DNA of 52,737 bases from positions 1-52,737 of the forward strand of contig CAIPTO010000143.1 of assembly GCA_903867985.1 (NCBI GenBank), in the 5' to 3' direction. The position numbers were made by a program, and so were the translations under genes. Under the pieces are notes generated by a model. It did not search any database, was not told where the DNA came from, and saw only the letters and a list, made by a program, of their open reading frames with translations. The DNA comes from an uncultured Elusimicrobia bacterium (GTDB lineage Bacteria > Elusimicrobiota > Elusimicrobia > Elusimicrobiales > UBA9959). Every line of letters begins with the position of its first letter. Within the stretch, counting starts at the first letter, position 1. This document shows positions 1 to 8,202 of the stretch, in pieces.

Positions 1-34
1 ATTCAACCGAAAATATCCGCTTCTTCTTGCCCAT
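1..34 (-). CDS. 5' end of a leftward gene, cut by the window edge
   Basis: On the minus strand an ATG at position 34 opens a frame (MGKKKRIFSVE...) that runs off the left edge. A purine-rich GAGAGG stretch lies about 7 nt upstream of the ATG, a reasonable ribosome binding site. The gene would diverge from the glycosyltransferase that starts at 158. Only 11 residues are visible, so no product can be named. Confidence 0.45.
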   Translation of the reverse strand, partial: MGKKKRIFSVE

Positions 35-157
35 GGCTGGTTCCTCTCTTATTTCTCATTATATCACGGCACTCTGGGAAACCAGTCAAAACCATACCTA
101 ATCTAGCCTTCAAATCTGTTCAGTTTTAGGGGCGCACTCCAGAGAGTCGACTATCCC

Positions 158-1921
158 GTGAATCCTAAACAAGAAAAATTCATCAGAAAGAATTGGCGGA
201 CGCTTTCAGCCCGCCAGATGGCGGCGTCTTTGGATCTTACCAGAATGGATGTGGAGCGCTTTGTCGTCCGACTGCGGGACGCGCCGCCGGCAGGGATAGC
301 AACCAGATTAGCCGTCGCGATAAAGGCCCATCTTGGCCCGGGACAGGAACGGCGCTGGCTTTACGCGATGTTCGCGGCGGCCCTCATTCTCCGGCTCTAT
401 TATCTGCACGTCCTGGGGAAAACGCCTTTTTTCGGACCTCTCACGTCCATGGTTGACGACGGCGTTTACAATCTAAGAGGGCGCGAGATCGCCGCCGGCG
501 ATTGGCTCGGCAGTCCTTCCTGGCTGATATATACCACACCTCTCTATCCTTATTTTTTAGGGCTCATTTATCGCATCTTCGGATACTCGATAGGAGCGGC
601 GCATTTCATACAGACATTACTGGGCTCCTTAACGCCGCTGCTCGTCTACGGCCTCACAAAAGAATCTTTTGATTCCAGGCGCGCGCCGGTATTGGCCGGT
701 ATCATAAGCGCCGTCTACATCCCGTTCATTTTTTACGAGAATATGCTTTTGGGCGAGAGCCTTGCCATATTCCTCGTTCTGTGCGGGCTTTACCTGCTCG
801 CTCTCGCCCTGAAACGGGCTGACGGGACACTGACCGCCGTCTTTCCGGCGGGCTTCCTGCTGGGACTGGCGGCGCTTCTTCGCCCCAATATCACCATACC
901 GGTCAGTTTCTGCGCTCTTTACCTGGGTCTTTTCCTGGCCTTCAAAAGAGACCGAAAATTTATTGGAGCGGCGGCCGCGATACTGCTGATGGCCGGACTG
1001 GCAGCGGGGATATCGCCAATCACGCTGAAAAACTACCGGCTTTACGGTGACTTTGTGCCGATCTCAGCGCATGGCGGAGTGAACTTATACATGGCCACCA
1101 ACCCGGAAAAGGGGGGAGGCTTTCGACCCTCCGCCGGGCTTGGCACAGGTATGAAGGAAATAATTGATAATTCAATACTTATCTCCGAGCAGGCCAAAGA
1201 CAGAGCGCTTAAGCCGTCGGAGGTCTCGGCGTACTGGACCGCCAGGGCCTTTGAGAATATCCGGAGTTCCCCGCTGGGTTTTTTGGCGCTCATGTCGCGG
1301 CGGGCGGCCTATTTCCTGAACCGCTACGAATACCCGGACACCATAAATATCCTCTTCGTCGCGGAATTTATCCCATTCCTCAAGCCCTGCGCGTTCGCGT
1401 ACGGCGTAGTGGCGGCGCTGGCAATCTGCGGTATTGTTCTCTGTGTACGCACGTGGAGCGCAGCCGCGTGGCTGCTCGCGATTTTTGCTTTTGGCTATTC
1501 GTTCTCGGTGTGCGTGTTCGGCGTCGTTTCGCGCTACCGCATACCTGTCGTACCGATCTTGATCATCTTCGCGGCCGGCGGTTTGGCGTTCGCGTGGGAT
1601 TCCTGGATCGACAAAAACTATTCCCGATTTTTCAGGTTTGCCGCGCTCGCCGCGCTGGCGGCGATGTTTGTGTTCTTTCCGATCCGGCAGCTGCGGTTCG
1701 CGGTGCCCTACAATACCCTTGGGGTTTATTTCGCGCAAAAGGGAGACTGGGCGCAAGCAGAGCTTTGTTATCAAAAGGCGCTCAAGATCTCGCCCGGTTT
1801 CCCGGACCCGTATCGCAACATGGCCGTACTATACCACGCCGCTGGTGACGATAAAAAAACACTGGCGTTCGAGGAGCGCTATCAGGCGTTAAAAAAGGTC
1901 GCTCTCGCCACCGGCAAATAA
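158..1921 (+). CDS. Membrane glycosyltransferase (GT39/ArnT-like) with HTH-like N-terminus and C-terminal TPR
   Basis: Polytopic membrane protein of 587 residues starting at GTG. Residues ~10-40 look like a short helix-turn-helix segment. Hydrophobic helices begin near residue 68. A loop after the first helix carries an Asp-Asp pair (D100, D101), as in the GT39/PMT/ArnT family, where an acidic residue of this loop is catalytic. The core has about ten further membrane segments. The last ~60 residues form about 1.5 TPR units (YNTLGVYFAQKGDWAQAELC). By family it would move a sugar from a polyprenyl-phosphate donor to an acceptor at the outer face of the inner membrane; donor and acceptor cannot be told. 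A terminator follows, so it is probably transcribed alone. Confidence 0.75.
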   Translation: MNPKQEKFIRKNWRTLSARQMAASLDLTRMDVERFVVRLRDAPPAGIATRLAVAIKAHLGPGQERRWLYAMFAAALILRLYYLHVLGKTPFFGPLTSMVDDGVYNLRGREIAAGDWLGSPSWLIYTTPLYPYFLGLIYRIFGYSIGAAHFIQTLLGSLTPLLVYGLTKESFDSRRAPVLAGIISAVYIPFIFYENMLLGESLAIFLVLCGLYLLALALKRADGTLTAVFPAGFLLGLAALLRPNITIPVSFCALYLGLFLAFKRDRKFIGAAAAILLMAGLAAGISPITLKNYRLYGDFVPISAHGGVNLYMATNPEKGGGFRPSAGLGTGMKEIIDNSILISEQAKDRALKPSEVSAYWTARAFENIRSSPLGFLALMSRRAAYFLNRYEYPDTINILFVAEFIPFLKPCAFAYGVVAALAICGIVLCVRTWSAAAWLLAIFAFGYSFSVCVFGVVSRYRIPVVPILIIFAAGGLAFAWDSWIDKNYSRFFRFAALAALAAMFVFFPIRQLRFAVPYNTLGVYFAQKGDWAQAELCYQKALKISPGFPDPYRNMAVLYHAAGDDKKTLAFEERYQALKKVALATGK

Positions 1922-1935
1922 AACCATCTTCCTGT

Positions 1936-1959
1936 AAAAAGGTAGCGCCTACCTTTTTT
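1936..1959 (+). terminator. Rho-independent terminator of the glycosyltransferase gene
   Basis: An inverted repeat (AAAAAGGTAG, loop CGC, CTACCTTTTTT) ends in a run of T, 15 nt after the stop codon. Confidence 0.8.
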
Positions 1960-2032
1960 GTCATGCAACCTCGTCTATATTAGACCATGGTTGCACTTCT
2001 AAATGGAATCTGCCTGTAAGACCTCGGGGGCT

Positions 2033-2057
2033 AAAAGGCCCAAATCAACATGGGTCT
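2033..2057 (+). promoter_or_regulatory. Hairpin element upstream of exported protein (copy 1)
   Basis: AGGCCCA and TGGGTCT pair over 7 bp (one G-T) around an 8-nt loop, preceded by AAA. It lies 103 nt before the start codon at 2161. Twenty of 25 positions match the element at 24961-24985, which lies a similar distance (94 nt) before another small exported-protein gene. The rest of the 1960-2160 gap shows no gene. Whether this acts as a DNA site or an RNA leader is unknown. Confidence 0.45.
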
Positions 2058-2160
2058 AAATAACTCACACTCGTGGGCACTCGGCCTCATACGGCGCTGC
2101 GCAATACTTTCATATCATTTAGTTGTGGAAGTTGGAAAGTTCTGATAGAGGAGTGACAAA

Positions 2161-2643
2161 ATGAAATTAACCATAAAGATACTAACCGCGATAATTTTTG
2201 TGGCGGCCATGGGCATATCCACCTCGGCCGGCATAATGGAAGACCAGGCTGTGGCGCAGTTAAGGTCTTTCGGTTCTTTTGAGGATGTTGAGACTGCGAC
2301 AAAAATTCCGGTGCCGGAACACACACCCGCCAGGGACATCTTTGGTGAAACACCCGCCTGCTCCATACTGAACGCGCAGTTCATCATGCAGCCGTTCATG
2401 AAGGACGCCCTTAGCATGCTAAAACCCTGCCTCGACGGTGTTTCAAAGATAACCGGGAATGTTCAGGTTTCTGCCGGTGCCGTAAAGAACGGCAAGGCAA
2501 TAGAGATAGTAGTGCTGGGCGGAAAGAACGACGCGGTAAAAGAACTTATCCGCAGCTCACTCGCCAAACGAAATAACGCGGTATTCGGCTATCCGGCCAC
2601 CGCAGTCGTGCACGTGGCGATCCCCCTGTTAAAACCGGTTTAA
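2161..2643 (+). CDS. Small exported protein of unknown function
   Basis: 160 residues with a clear signal peptide (K-rich start, hydrophobic segment, cleavage probably after STSA near residue 23). The mature part is about 137 residues with two Cys (in TPACS and LKPCL) that could form a disulfide in the periplasm. The C-terminal half alternates beta-like stretches and helices (IEIVVLGGKNDAVKELIRS), resembling a small alpha/beta fold; I do not recognise the family. A good Shine-Dalgarno (GAGGAGTG) precedes the ATG. It stands alone, with a hairpin element upstream and a strong terminator downstream. Confidence 0.8.
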   Translation: MKLTIKILTAIIFVAAMGISTSAGIMEDQAVAQLRSFGSFEDVETATKIPVPEHTPARDIFGETPACSILNAQFIMQPFMKDALSMLKPCLDGVSKITGNVQVSAGAVKNGKAIEIVVLGGKNDAVKELIRSSLAKRNNAVFGYPATAVVHVAIPLLKPV

Positions 2644-2657
2644 ATCCATAATTGAAG

Positions 2658-2687
2658 ACGGCCCGCTGAAAAGCGGGCCGTTTTTTA
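2658..2687 (+). terminator. Rho-independent terminator
   Basis: A perfect 10-bp stem (ACGGCCCGCT / AGCGGGCCGT) with loop GAAA, then TTTTT. It sits 15 nt after the stop codon of the exported protein and separates it from the convergent kinase gene. Confidence 0.92.
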
Positions 2688-2804
2688 TATACACATCCTG
2701 CGGAACACACCCTCACTGGGCAAGAGGAAAGCTTCAACTGAAACTTTCGGTGAAACATGTCCGGCGCCCCGTTATTTATCGTTGCGACATCACGGAAAAT
2801 TAAA

Positions 2805-4103
2805 TCAGGCGTCCCAGTAGGCTTCCTGGAGGTTGTCTTCTTTTTCCGGCAGAGCGCGCATAAGGCGGGGGGAATTCTGGGCCAAAACCTCAAAGCTCAC
2901 GCGATTGGCGTATTTTGAAATCTGGGACAGGGATGAATAGGTTAAAGAATTGATCAGGTTCTTTGCCGAATTGGGAACCTTGGCCTGATGATATTTTCTG
3001 GCGCTGAGATCATGCAGCACCGCCGCGAGCGCGCCATCGCCGGCGCCATTGGTGTTCTTAATGGTCTGGGGGCCGCCCATGAACGGGTTTATATGGCTGT
3101 ATATTTTGACCGGTCTGACGCAGTCGCTTTTTCGCATAGGGCGGCTGAATTCATATTTATTATAGTCCACTATAGACTTGGTGTGAAGTTTATGGGTGGT
3201 TCTTCTGGCGAATTGCTCGTCGACATGTCCCGCCAGGTAAAGGCCGTGCTCTCCCACGGTCAGCAAAACAAAATCAGCCAGCTCTAAAGCGCTTTCAGCG
3301 GCCAGAAGCGGGTCGCTTAAGCCGGTAAGCGCCACCGCTTCAAGATCGTTCATCGCGAGACATGTGACGTATTTTTTTACAAAATCCCGGAAAAAATCTT
3401 TTTTGGATTCAATTAAAAAGCTGGTCCCCAGCGTCATTACTACTGGAACCCGGGCCTTTAATGCAATTTCACACGCCTTGATAGTAGATCTGAAGATCGG
3501 ATCTTGTTCGTCGCGCAGGGTATAGGCGGAAATAAGGAGCGCCGAGGCTTTTTCAATGACTTCGCAGGGGATAAATTCCGGTGTCAGATCGTTCATGCAG
3601 CCCTTGCTTATGCCGAAGGTCCGCTCACCGTCGGGCGTCACAAAACACATCGCTCTGCCCATCGTGTTTTCGCACGGCTGAAGATAAGAAAGATCGACTT
3701 TTGAACTGGTGTTGCGGATGTATTTAAAAGCGTAATCGCCCACCGTAATACTGCGGGTAATGGCGCCTAGAGCGACGGCGCGTTCGTCCGACAAAACGGA
3801 GTAATTATTCAGAGTATTACCCACCGAGCCGCCGGCATATTCGCCCAGGATCTTACCTTTTGACTTCAACTCCCGGTAGATGGATTCCGCGTCCGGCTCG
3901 TTCAGGATCTGGGACTCGCCTTTTTTAAGGTTATGCTGAAGCAGAAATTCCGGCTCAACCCGGCACTCTATATCAACCAGGAGTTGGTCTATGCCGACAA
4001 GATAAAAAGGTTCGGCTTGTAAAAAATGCGGGTCAGCGCTTTCACGTCCCTTCTCGGTCACAGGGAAGTAATGCTCGTTTTTTCTCTTTCCGGGGAATTT
4101 CAT
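2805..4103 (-). CDS. gsk: Inosine/guanosine kinase
   Basis: Ribokinase/PfkB-family sugar kinase of 432 residues, nearly the length of E. coli Gsk (434). It would phosphorylate guanosine and inosine to GMP and IMP with ATP, a purine-salvage step in the cytoplasm. The C-terminal PfkB signature NTNGAGDGALAAVLHD holds the anion-hole Gly-Ala-Gly and catalytic Asp. The N-terminal substrate region GEYAGGSVGNTLNNYSVLS is also typical. The long N-terminal lead-in and the insert before the signature are features of the Gsk subgroup rather than of ordinary ribokinases. No Shine-Dalgarno is obvious before the ATG. It lies downstream of the L,D-transpeptidase gene on the same strand, separated by a hairpin. 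Confidence 0.88.
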   Translation of the reverse strand: MKFPGKRKNEHYFPVTEKGRESADPHFLQAEPFYLVGIDQLLVDIECRVEPEFLLQHNLKKGESQILNEPDAESIYRELKSKGKILGEYAGGSVGNTLNNYSVLSDERAVALGAITRSITVGDYAFKYIRNTSSKVDLSYLQPCENTMGRAMCFVTPDGERTFGISKGCMNDLTPEFIPCEVIEKASALLISAYTLRDEQDPIFRSTIKACEIALKARVPVVMTLGTSFLIESKKDFFRDFVKKYVTCLAMNDLEAVALTGLSDPLLAAESALELADFVLLTVGEHGLYLAGHVDEQFARRTTHKLHTKSIVDYNKYEFSRPMRKSDCVRPVKIYSHINPFMGGPQTIKNTNGAGDGALAAVLHDLSARKYHQAKVPNSAKNLINSLTYSSLSQISKYANRVSFEVLAQNSPRLMRALPEKEDNLQEAYWDA

Positions 4104-4156
4104 TATTAATGTAATACCAGCGCGGTTCGCGCGGAGCTATCCGGCGCTAAAACATA

Positions 4157-4184
4157 TGCCCGCCCGGCCTTATGCCGGGGGGCA
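4157..4184 (-). terminator. Probable terminator of the L,D-transpeptidase gene
   Basis: An 11-bp GC-rich stem with one bulged base (TGCCC-CCCGGC against GCCGGGGGGCA) and a 5-nt loop lies 15 nt past the stop codon. The following T-run is short (GTTTT a few bases on), so termination may be partial and allow some read-through into gsk. Confidence 0.5.
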
Positions 4185-4199
4185 GTGAAACTGTTTAGC

Positions 4200-4895
4200 C
4201 TACTTCCTGGGCGTAACGCCCTGCACGCAGATGGTGGTATTGGATTTGCCATTATCGCTGACCAGGCCGAAGACGGTAGTTGCGTCAGCTCTTGACAGGC
4301 GCACGCAGCCGTGGGAAGCCGGCTTACCCAACAGCGCCTCATTGGCCGCGCTGGTGGCGTGCACGGCTATATTTCCGTTGAAGAACACTGTGTGGGGCAT
4401 AGGCGCGTTGTTGTAGAGGCTGGAATAATGCATGGTCTCCAGCGTATCTGGGGAATAGCAGTTGCCGCTGCCGGGAGTGCCATGATCCGGCAGAAGGCCG
4501 GAAGAGATCTTAAATTCCTTATTAAGGGTGGGGGACTTCACCACCAGGCGCTGACGGGTAAGATCCACGGTCAGCCGGACCGCGGCGTTCTCTATTCTGA
4601 TCGGATCCGTTATCTGGAAACGCGTGTGCTGGAACTCAAAAGCCATGTCTACTTCCGCCGGGGTATGTTCGTCTATAAATTTAGCGGGGTCGGATAAAGC
4701 CTCGGACTGCAGGCTCATGACCTCTTCATCGGTGCCGGAACGCTGCAGCATGGTCGCGTCGGGCATCGCTGCGGGCGCCAGCGCGGACTCTGAAACTCCG
4801 AACGCGGACAACTCTTTGCCGTACTTTGCCAGGTCCATAGAAAAACAGGGATAGGAATTTAAGGACACCAGTAAGAAGGGTATAAGTAGTTTCAT
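4200..4895 (-). CDS. L,D-transpeptidase (YkuD domain), exported
   Basis: 231 residues with an N-terminal signal peptide (hydrophobic residues 3-15). The YkuD domain fills roughly residues 105-225. The catalytic signature is complete: H179 in AVHAT, then S194-H195-G196-C197-V198-R199, with C197 the nucleophile. The family makes 3-3 peptidoglycan cross-links or attaches proteins to peptidoglycan in the periplasm. Residues 20-100 are a low-complexity lead without a LysM repeat or other recognisable wall-binding domain. A GGAGGA site lies 10 nt before the ATG. The gene diverges from the acetate carrier; both promoters should lie in the 187-bp gap. Confidence 0.88.
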   Translation of the reverse strand: MKLLIPFLLVSLNSYPCFSMDLAKYGKELSAFGVSESALAPAAMPDATMLQRSGTDEEVMSLQSEALSDPAKFIDEHTPAEVDMAFEFQHTRFQITDPIRIENAAVRLTVDLTRQRLVVKSPTLNKEFKISSGLLPDHGTPGSGNCYSPDTLETMHYSSLYNNAPMPHTVFFNGNIAVHATSAANEALLGKPASHGCVRLSRADATTVFGLVSDNGKSNTTICVQGVTPRK

Positions 4896-5047
4896 GTATT
4901 AATTATCCTCCGCGCTTTAGATTTAAGAGTGCGTCATTTTTGCTGTCTATATAATATACCCGAAACCGCCGCGCTCCGCCTGAGCCGAAAGCCCCACATC
5001 CGCGCGGTCTTTGGACCTACGCTAAAACCGCGGGTTCGCCGAAGTGC

Positions 5048-5053
5048 TATAAT
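5048..5053 (+). promoter_or_regulatory. -10 element (TATAAT) for the acetate carrier gene
   Basis: A perfect TATAAT lies 29 nt before the start codon at 5083. I do not see a good -35 hexamer 16-18 nt upstream. A GGTC-TTTG-GACC palindrome at 5006-5017 could be an operator in its place. Confidence 0.45.
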
Positions 5054-5082
5054 ATGAACCATAAATTCACAAGGAGACCTCT

Positions 5083-5655
5083 ATGAGCGACAGTATAAAC
5101 CTGATCACCATAACCGACACCACGGCCAACCCCGCGCCGCTGGGCCTTCTGGGTTTTGGCATGACAACAATAATGCTCAATCTGCATAACGCCGGCTACT
5201 ACGCCATGGATACGATGATACTGGCCATGGGCATATGCATAGGCGGCCTGGCCCAGGTAATGGCCGGCGCCATGGAATGGAAGAAAAAAAACACTTTTGG
5301 CACAACGGCGTTCACTCTGTACGGCTTTTTCTGGCTGTCCCTGGTAGCCCTGCTGACGCTCCCAAAACTCGGCCTGGGCGAACCCGCGTCCCCGGTCTCC
5401 ATGGGCTTCTACCTGCTTGTCTGGGGCCTGTTCACGTCATGCATGTTCGTAGGCACGCTGAAACTCAGCCGCGCCCTGCAGGTGGTTTTCCTGTCCTTGG
5501 CTATACTCTTTTTTATGCTCGCGTATGCGGACTTCCGCGGAACGTCTAAAACTCTGGCCGGCTACGAGGGGATCTTCTGCGGCCTTTCCGCTTTCTACGC
5601 CGCCATGGCGCAGATCCTGAACGAGGTCTACGGGCGCCGCGTACTGCCGCTGTAG
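5083..5655 (+). CDS. satP: Acetate/succinate uptake transporter (GPR1/FUN34/YaaH family)
   Basis: 190 residues with six hydrophobic helices. The family signature [21 protein letters not shown]-like segment begins near residue 17, and the narrow-pore-lining motifs are conserved. The family (E. coli SatP, yeast Ady2) carries acetate and related short carboxylates across the inner membrane, probably as a hexameric channel-like carrier. AAGGAG lies 7 nt before the ATG. The gene is followed after 79 nt by yceH on the same strand but has its own -10 element. Confidence 0.88.
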   Translation: MSDSINLITITDTTANPAPLGLLGFGMTTIMLNLHNAGYYAMDTMILAMGICIGGLAQVMAGAMEWKKKNTFGTTAFTLYGFFWLSLVALLTLPKLGLGEPASPVSMGFYLLVWGLFTSCMFVGTLKLSRALQVVFLSLAILFFMLAYADFRGTSKTLAGYEGIFCGLSAFYAAMAQILNEVYGRRVLPL

Positions 5656-5734
5656 GCCCGCCCGCAATATAAAAGTCCGCTGTTTTTTGTTTTTACGATG
5701 AAGCGACCGTATTGATCCGGAGGAAAACACAAAC

Positions 5735-6370
5735 ATGCTGATAGAATTAAATCCTGCAGAAGCCCGCGTACTTGGGTCATTGGTTGAGAAATCCCTTACG
5801 ACCCGCGAGCAGTACCCTCTTACTTTCAACGCGCTGCTCAACGCCTGCAACCAGAAAACCAGCCGTGATCCGGTTATGACGCTGGATACGGACACCATGG
5901 GCAAAGCGGTGCAGACCCTGCTGGAAAAGGGACTGGTGGAACGCCAACAGACGCCCGGGGAACGCGTTCCGAAATTCCGCCACTACATCGATAAACTTTT
6001 GAATAGCGCGGATCAAAAACTGATAGGCGCGATAACAGTACTGCTGCTGCGCGGCCCGCAAACTCCGGGCGAAATAAAAGGCCGCACGGACCGCCTTTGC
6101 GAATTCACAAGCACAGCCGAGGTGGAGGGGCTGCTGCAGGAACTCTGCGCCCGGGCCGAAGACCCTTTAGTGGCGCGTCTTCCGCGCCAGGCCGGACAAA
6201 AAGAGACGCGTTATCGTCATCTTTTCTCCGGCGCCGCCATAATCTCCGCGCCCGAAACCGCGGCCCCGCTACCCGCTCAGCCGGACCGGCTGACCCAGCT
6301 GGAAAAAAGGGTGGAGGTTTTGGAAGCGTTAGTTAAAACGTACGAAGCGCGTCTCACGAAACCGGAATAA
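5735..6370 (+). CDS. yceH: YceH-family (UPF0502/DUF480) winged-helix protein
   Basis: 211 residues, the usual length. The N-terminal family signature (EARVLGSLVEKSLTTREQYPL) and the CNQKTSRDPVM stretch are both present. Known structures show two winged-helix domains; the C-terminal end here is a short coiled coil (LTQLEKRVEVLEALVKTYEA), also typical. The molecular function is not established, though DNA binding is suggested by the fold. AGGAGG sits just upstream (CCGGAGGAAAAC). The lipocalin gene follows after 39 nt. Confidence 0.85.
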   Translation: MLIELNPAEARVLGSLVEKSLTTREQYPLTFNALLNACNQKTSRDPVMTLDTDTMGKAVQTLLEKGLVERQQTPGERVPKFRHYIDKLLNSADQKLIGAITVLLLRGPQTPGEIKGRTDRLCEFTSTAEVEGLLQELCARAEDPLVARLPRQAGQKETRYRHLFSGAAIISAPETAAPLPAQPDRLTQLEKRVEVLEALVKTYEARLTKPE

Positions 6371-6409
6371 AAGTAAAAACCGGGGAGCGCGGTATTTACG
6401 AGCGACAGC

Positions 6410-6919
6410 ATGAAAAAATATTTATTGGCGGCATGCGCGGCATTTCTCCCCGCTTGCGCCTCGATCCCCAAGGGGCTGCAGGCGGTTGACGGGTTTGACC
6501 TGGTCCGCTACCTCGGCACGTGGCATGAAATAGCCCGGCTTGACCATTCTTTTGAACGCGGGCTTGTTAAGGTAACGGCTGAATATTCCCTTCGCGCCGA
6601 CGGCGGGGTTAAAGTCCTGAACAAGGGCTTTGACCCTAAAAAAAATAAATGGAAAGAGGCCGAAGGAAGGGCGTATTTCACCGGCGGCAAAACTACCGGC
6701 AGTCTCAAAGTCAGTTTCTTCCGGCCCTTCTATGGCAGCTACCACATAATAGACCTTGATAAAGCCGGCTACCAATACGCGCTGGTTGCCGGCCCAAGCC
6801 GGTCCTATCTATGGATACTTGCCCGCAGCCCCGAACCGCCGGCAGCCACAATCGCAATGCTGGTTTCAAAAGCAAAAGAATTTGGTTTTGATACGAATAA
6901 ACTTGTTTTTGCCAAATAA
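6410..6919 (+). CDS. blc: Lipocalin family lipoprotein (Blc-like)
   Basis: 169 residues with a lipoprotein signal ending LPAC-AS (Cys ~16). The lipocalin GxW motif is present (RYLGTWHEIARLDHSFERG), followed by eight alternating strands and a final YLWILARSPEPP segment characteristic of bacterial Blc proteins. By family it binds fatty acids or lysophospholipids and is anchored in the outer membrane. The residue after the lipidated Cys is Ala, which fits outer-membrane sorting. It lies 19 nt before rlmN on the same strand, probably cotranscribed. Confidence 0.88.
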   Translation: MKKYLLAACAAFLPACASIPKGLQAVDGFDLVRYLGTWHEIARLDHSFERGLVKVTAEYSLRADGGVKVLNKGFDPKKNKWKEAEGRAYFTGGKTTGSLKVSFFRPFYGSYHIIDLDKAGYQYALVAGPSRSYLWILARSPEPPAATIAMLVSKAKEFGFDTNKLVFAK

Positions 6920-6938
6920 AAGCGGAGATGGATAAAAA

Positions 6939-7976
6939 ATGACAAAGCCGGATATCAGGGATTTCGCCAGGCAGGAGTTGGCGGGCGCTATGATCTCACT
7001 TGGGGAAAAAGGCTCCAAAGCCGACAGGATCTTTAACTGCCTGTATAAAAAGGGCGCGGAAAGTTTTGACGCCATGGCCGGAGTTCCGGACGAGCTCAAG
7101 AACAAGCTCTCCGCCAGATATTCTATCTCTCAAACACCCGCGCCGGAGCGCCGGGTTTCAAAAATAGACAAAACGGTCAAATTGCTTTTCCGGTTCCATG
7201 ACGGGGCGGTCGCCGAAAGCGTGGTCCTGTTCAATAAAGAAACGATATCAGCCTGCATCTCCTCCCAATCCGGCTGCGCCTGCGGCTGCCGATTTTGCGC
7301 GACAGGAGGGCTGGGACTGAAGCGTGATCTTAAGCCGTCCGAAATACTGACGCAATTCGCGGCGTGCGGACGGGAGGCCGGCGGCGCTCCGGACAGCGTG
7401 GTATTTATGGGTATGGGCGAGCCTTTTCTTAACTGGGCTAACGTTAAAAAAAGCGTCCTGATACTTTCCGACAATAAGGGACACAATTTTCCGCAAAGTA
7501 AAATCACGATCTCAACGGTGGGCGTCATTCCCGTGATCAGAGAACTGGCGGAGTCGCACCTCGGGATCAAACTGGCCATCTCCATAATAACGGCCTCGGA
7601 AAAACAAAGGGCGGAACTCACGCCTATGGAAAGCAAATATCCTCTGACCGATATAATTTCAGCCGCGCGGCACTACTGCGCCAAAACCGGAAAATCAGTT
7701 TTTTTTGAGTATATCTTCTTTGACGGCCTTAACGATTCCCCGCAGGACGCCCAAAAACTGCTGGAACTGATCAAAGGCGTGAACTGCAAGCTGAATCTGA
7801 TAATGTACAATCAGAATCCGGGGGGGGGCGATCTCAGGCCCGGGAGTATGGAAAAAGCCAAAGAGTTCCAGAAGATAACGGTGGCGGCCGGGGTGCGCAC
7901 GCATCTGCGGCGCGAAAAAGGTTCCGACATCGCCGCCGCCTGCGGCCAGCTGGCCTCGGGGCCAGAAGCTTCCTGA
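6939..7976 (+). CDS. rlmN: 23S rRNA A2503 / tRNA A37 C2-methyltransferase RlmN
   Basis: 345-residue radical SAM enzyme. The CxxxCxxC cluster motif is C113, C117 and C120 (SGCACGCRFCATG). The C-terminal REKGSDIAAACGQL stretch carries the methyl-carrying Cys (C335). It uses two SAM molecules to make 2-methyladenosine in 23S rRNA near the peptidyl-transferase centre and in some tRNAs. The MGMGEPFLNW motif, typical of RlmN/Cfr, is present; the length and QNPGGGDLRPGS region favour RlmN over Cfr. ATG at 6939 is preceded by GGAGATGG. Confidence 0.93.
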   Translation: MTKPDIRDFARQELAGAMISLGEKGSKADRIFNCLYKKGAESFDAMAGVPDELKNKLSARYSISQTPAPERRVSKIDKTVKLLFRFHDGAVAESVVLFNKETISACISSQSGCACGCRFCATGGLGLKRDLKPSEILTQFAACGREAGGAPDSVVFMGMGEPFLNWANVKKSVLILSDNKGHNFPQSKITISTVGVIPVIRELAESHLGIKLAISIITASEKQRAELTPMESKYPLTDIISAARHYCAKTGKSVFFEYIFFDGLNDSPQDAQKLLELIKGVNCKLNLIMYNQNPGGGDLRPGSMEKAKEFQKITVAAGVRTHLRREKGSDIAAACGQLASGPEAS

Positions 7977-8052
7977 ATCTATTAAAGCAATATTCTTAAC
8001 CGCCGATAAATCCGGCCCGTCAGCTTTTAATATACCGGACCGCTTCCCTTTT

Positions 8053-8105
8053 AGGCCCAGCGGCGGCTGGGCCCAATGCCTCGCGGCGGCTGGGTCCCGC
8101 GCCTC
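8053..8105 (+). repeat. Hairpin plus 2 x 23-bp tandem repeat
   Basis: Positions 8060-8082 and 8083-8105 are two adjacent 23-bp units matching at 19 of 23 bases (GCGGCGGCTGGG... each). The first unit, with AGGCCCA at 8053-8059, folds as a stem with an 8-nt loop, the same shape as the elements at 2033 and 24961. It occupies the 226-bp gap between rlmN and the receiver gene, 98 nt before the latter's ATG. No gene is visible in the gap. Confidence 0.5.
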
Positions 8106-8116
8106 TTATAGCGCTA

Positions 8117-8132
8117 TGTAACTTATGTTACA
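8117..8132. promoter_or_regulatory. Operator-like palindrome upstream of the receiver gene
   Basis: A perfect 6-bp inverted repeat TGTAAC-TTAT-GTTACA, the size and spacing of a dimeric regulator's site. It is 70 nt before the receiver start codon. The cognate regulator is unknown. Confidence 0.45.
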
Positions 8133-8202
8133 CTTGAATCATGGGGCGCTGTGTTCCGTCTTTATCGGCGGGCGGCGCGGGGGGGCACGGCGGAGGAGCT
8201 GC

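Noticed and set aside
1172-1774. 200-residue open frame on the minus strand inside the glycosyltransferase
   Set aside because: Arg-rich, low-complexity translation typical of the antisense of GC-rich coding DNA; the plus-strand gene has clear membrane topology.
2033-2057. Known riboswitch such as c-di-GMP-I or preQ1
   Set aside because: The conserved core sequences of these classes are not present; only a short hairpin is seen.
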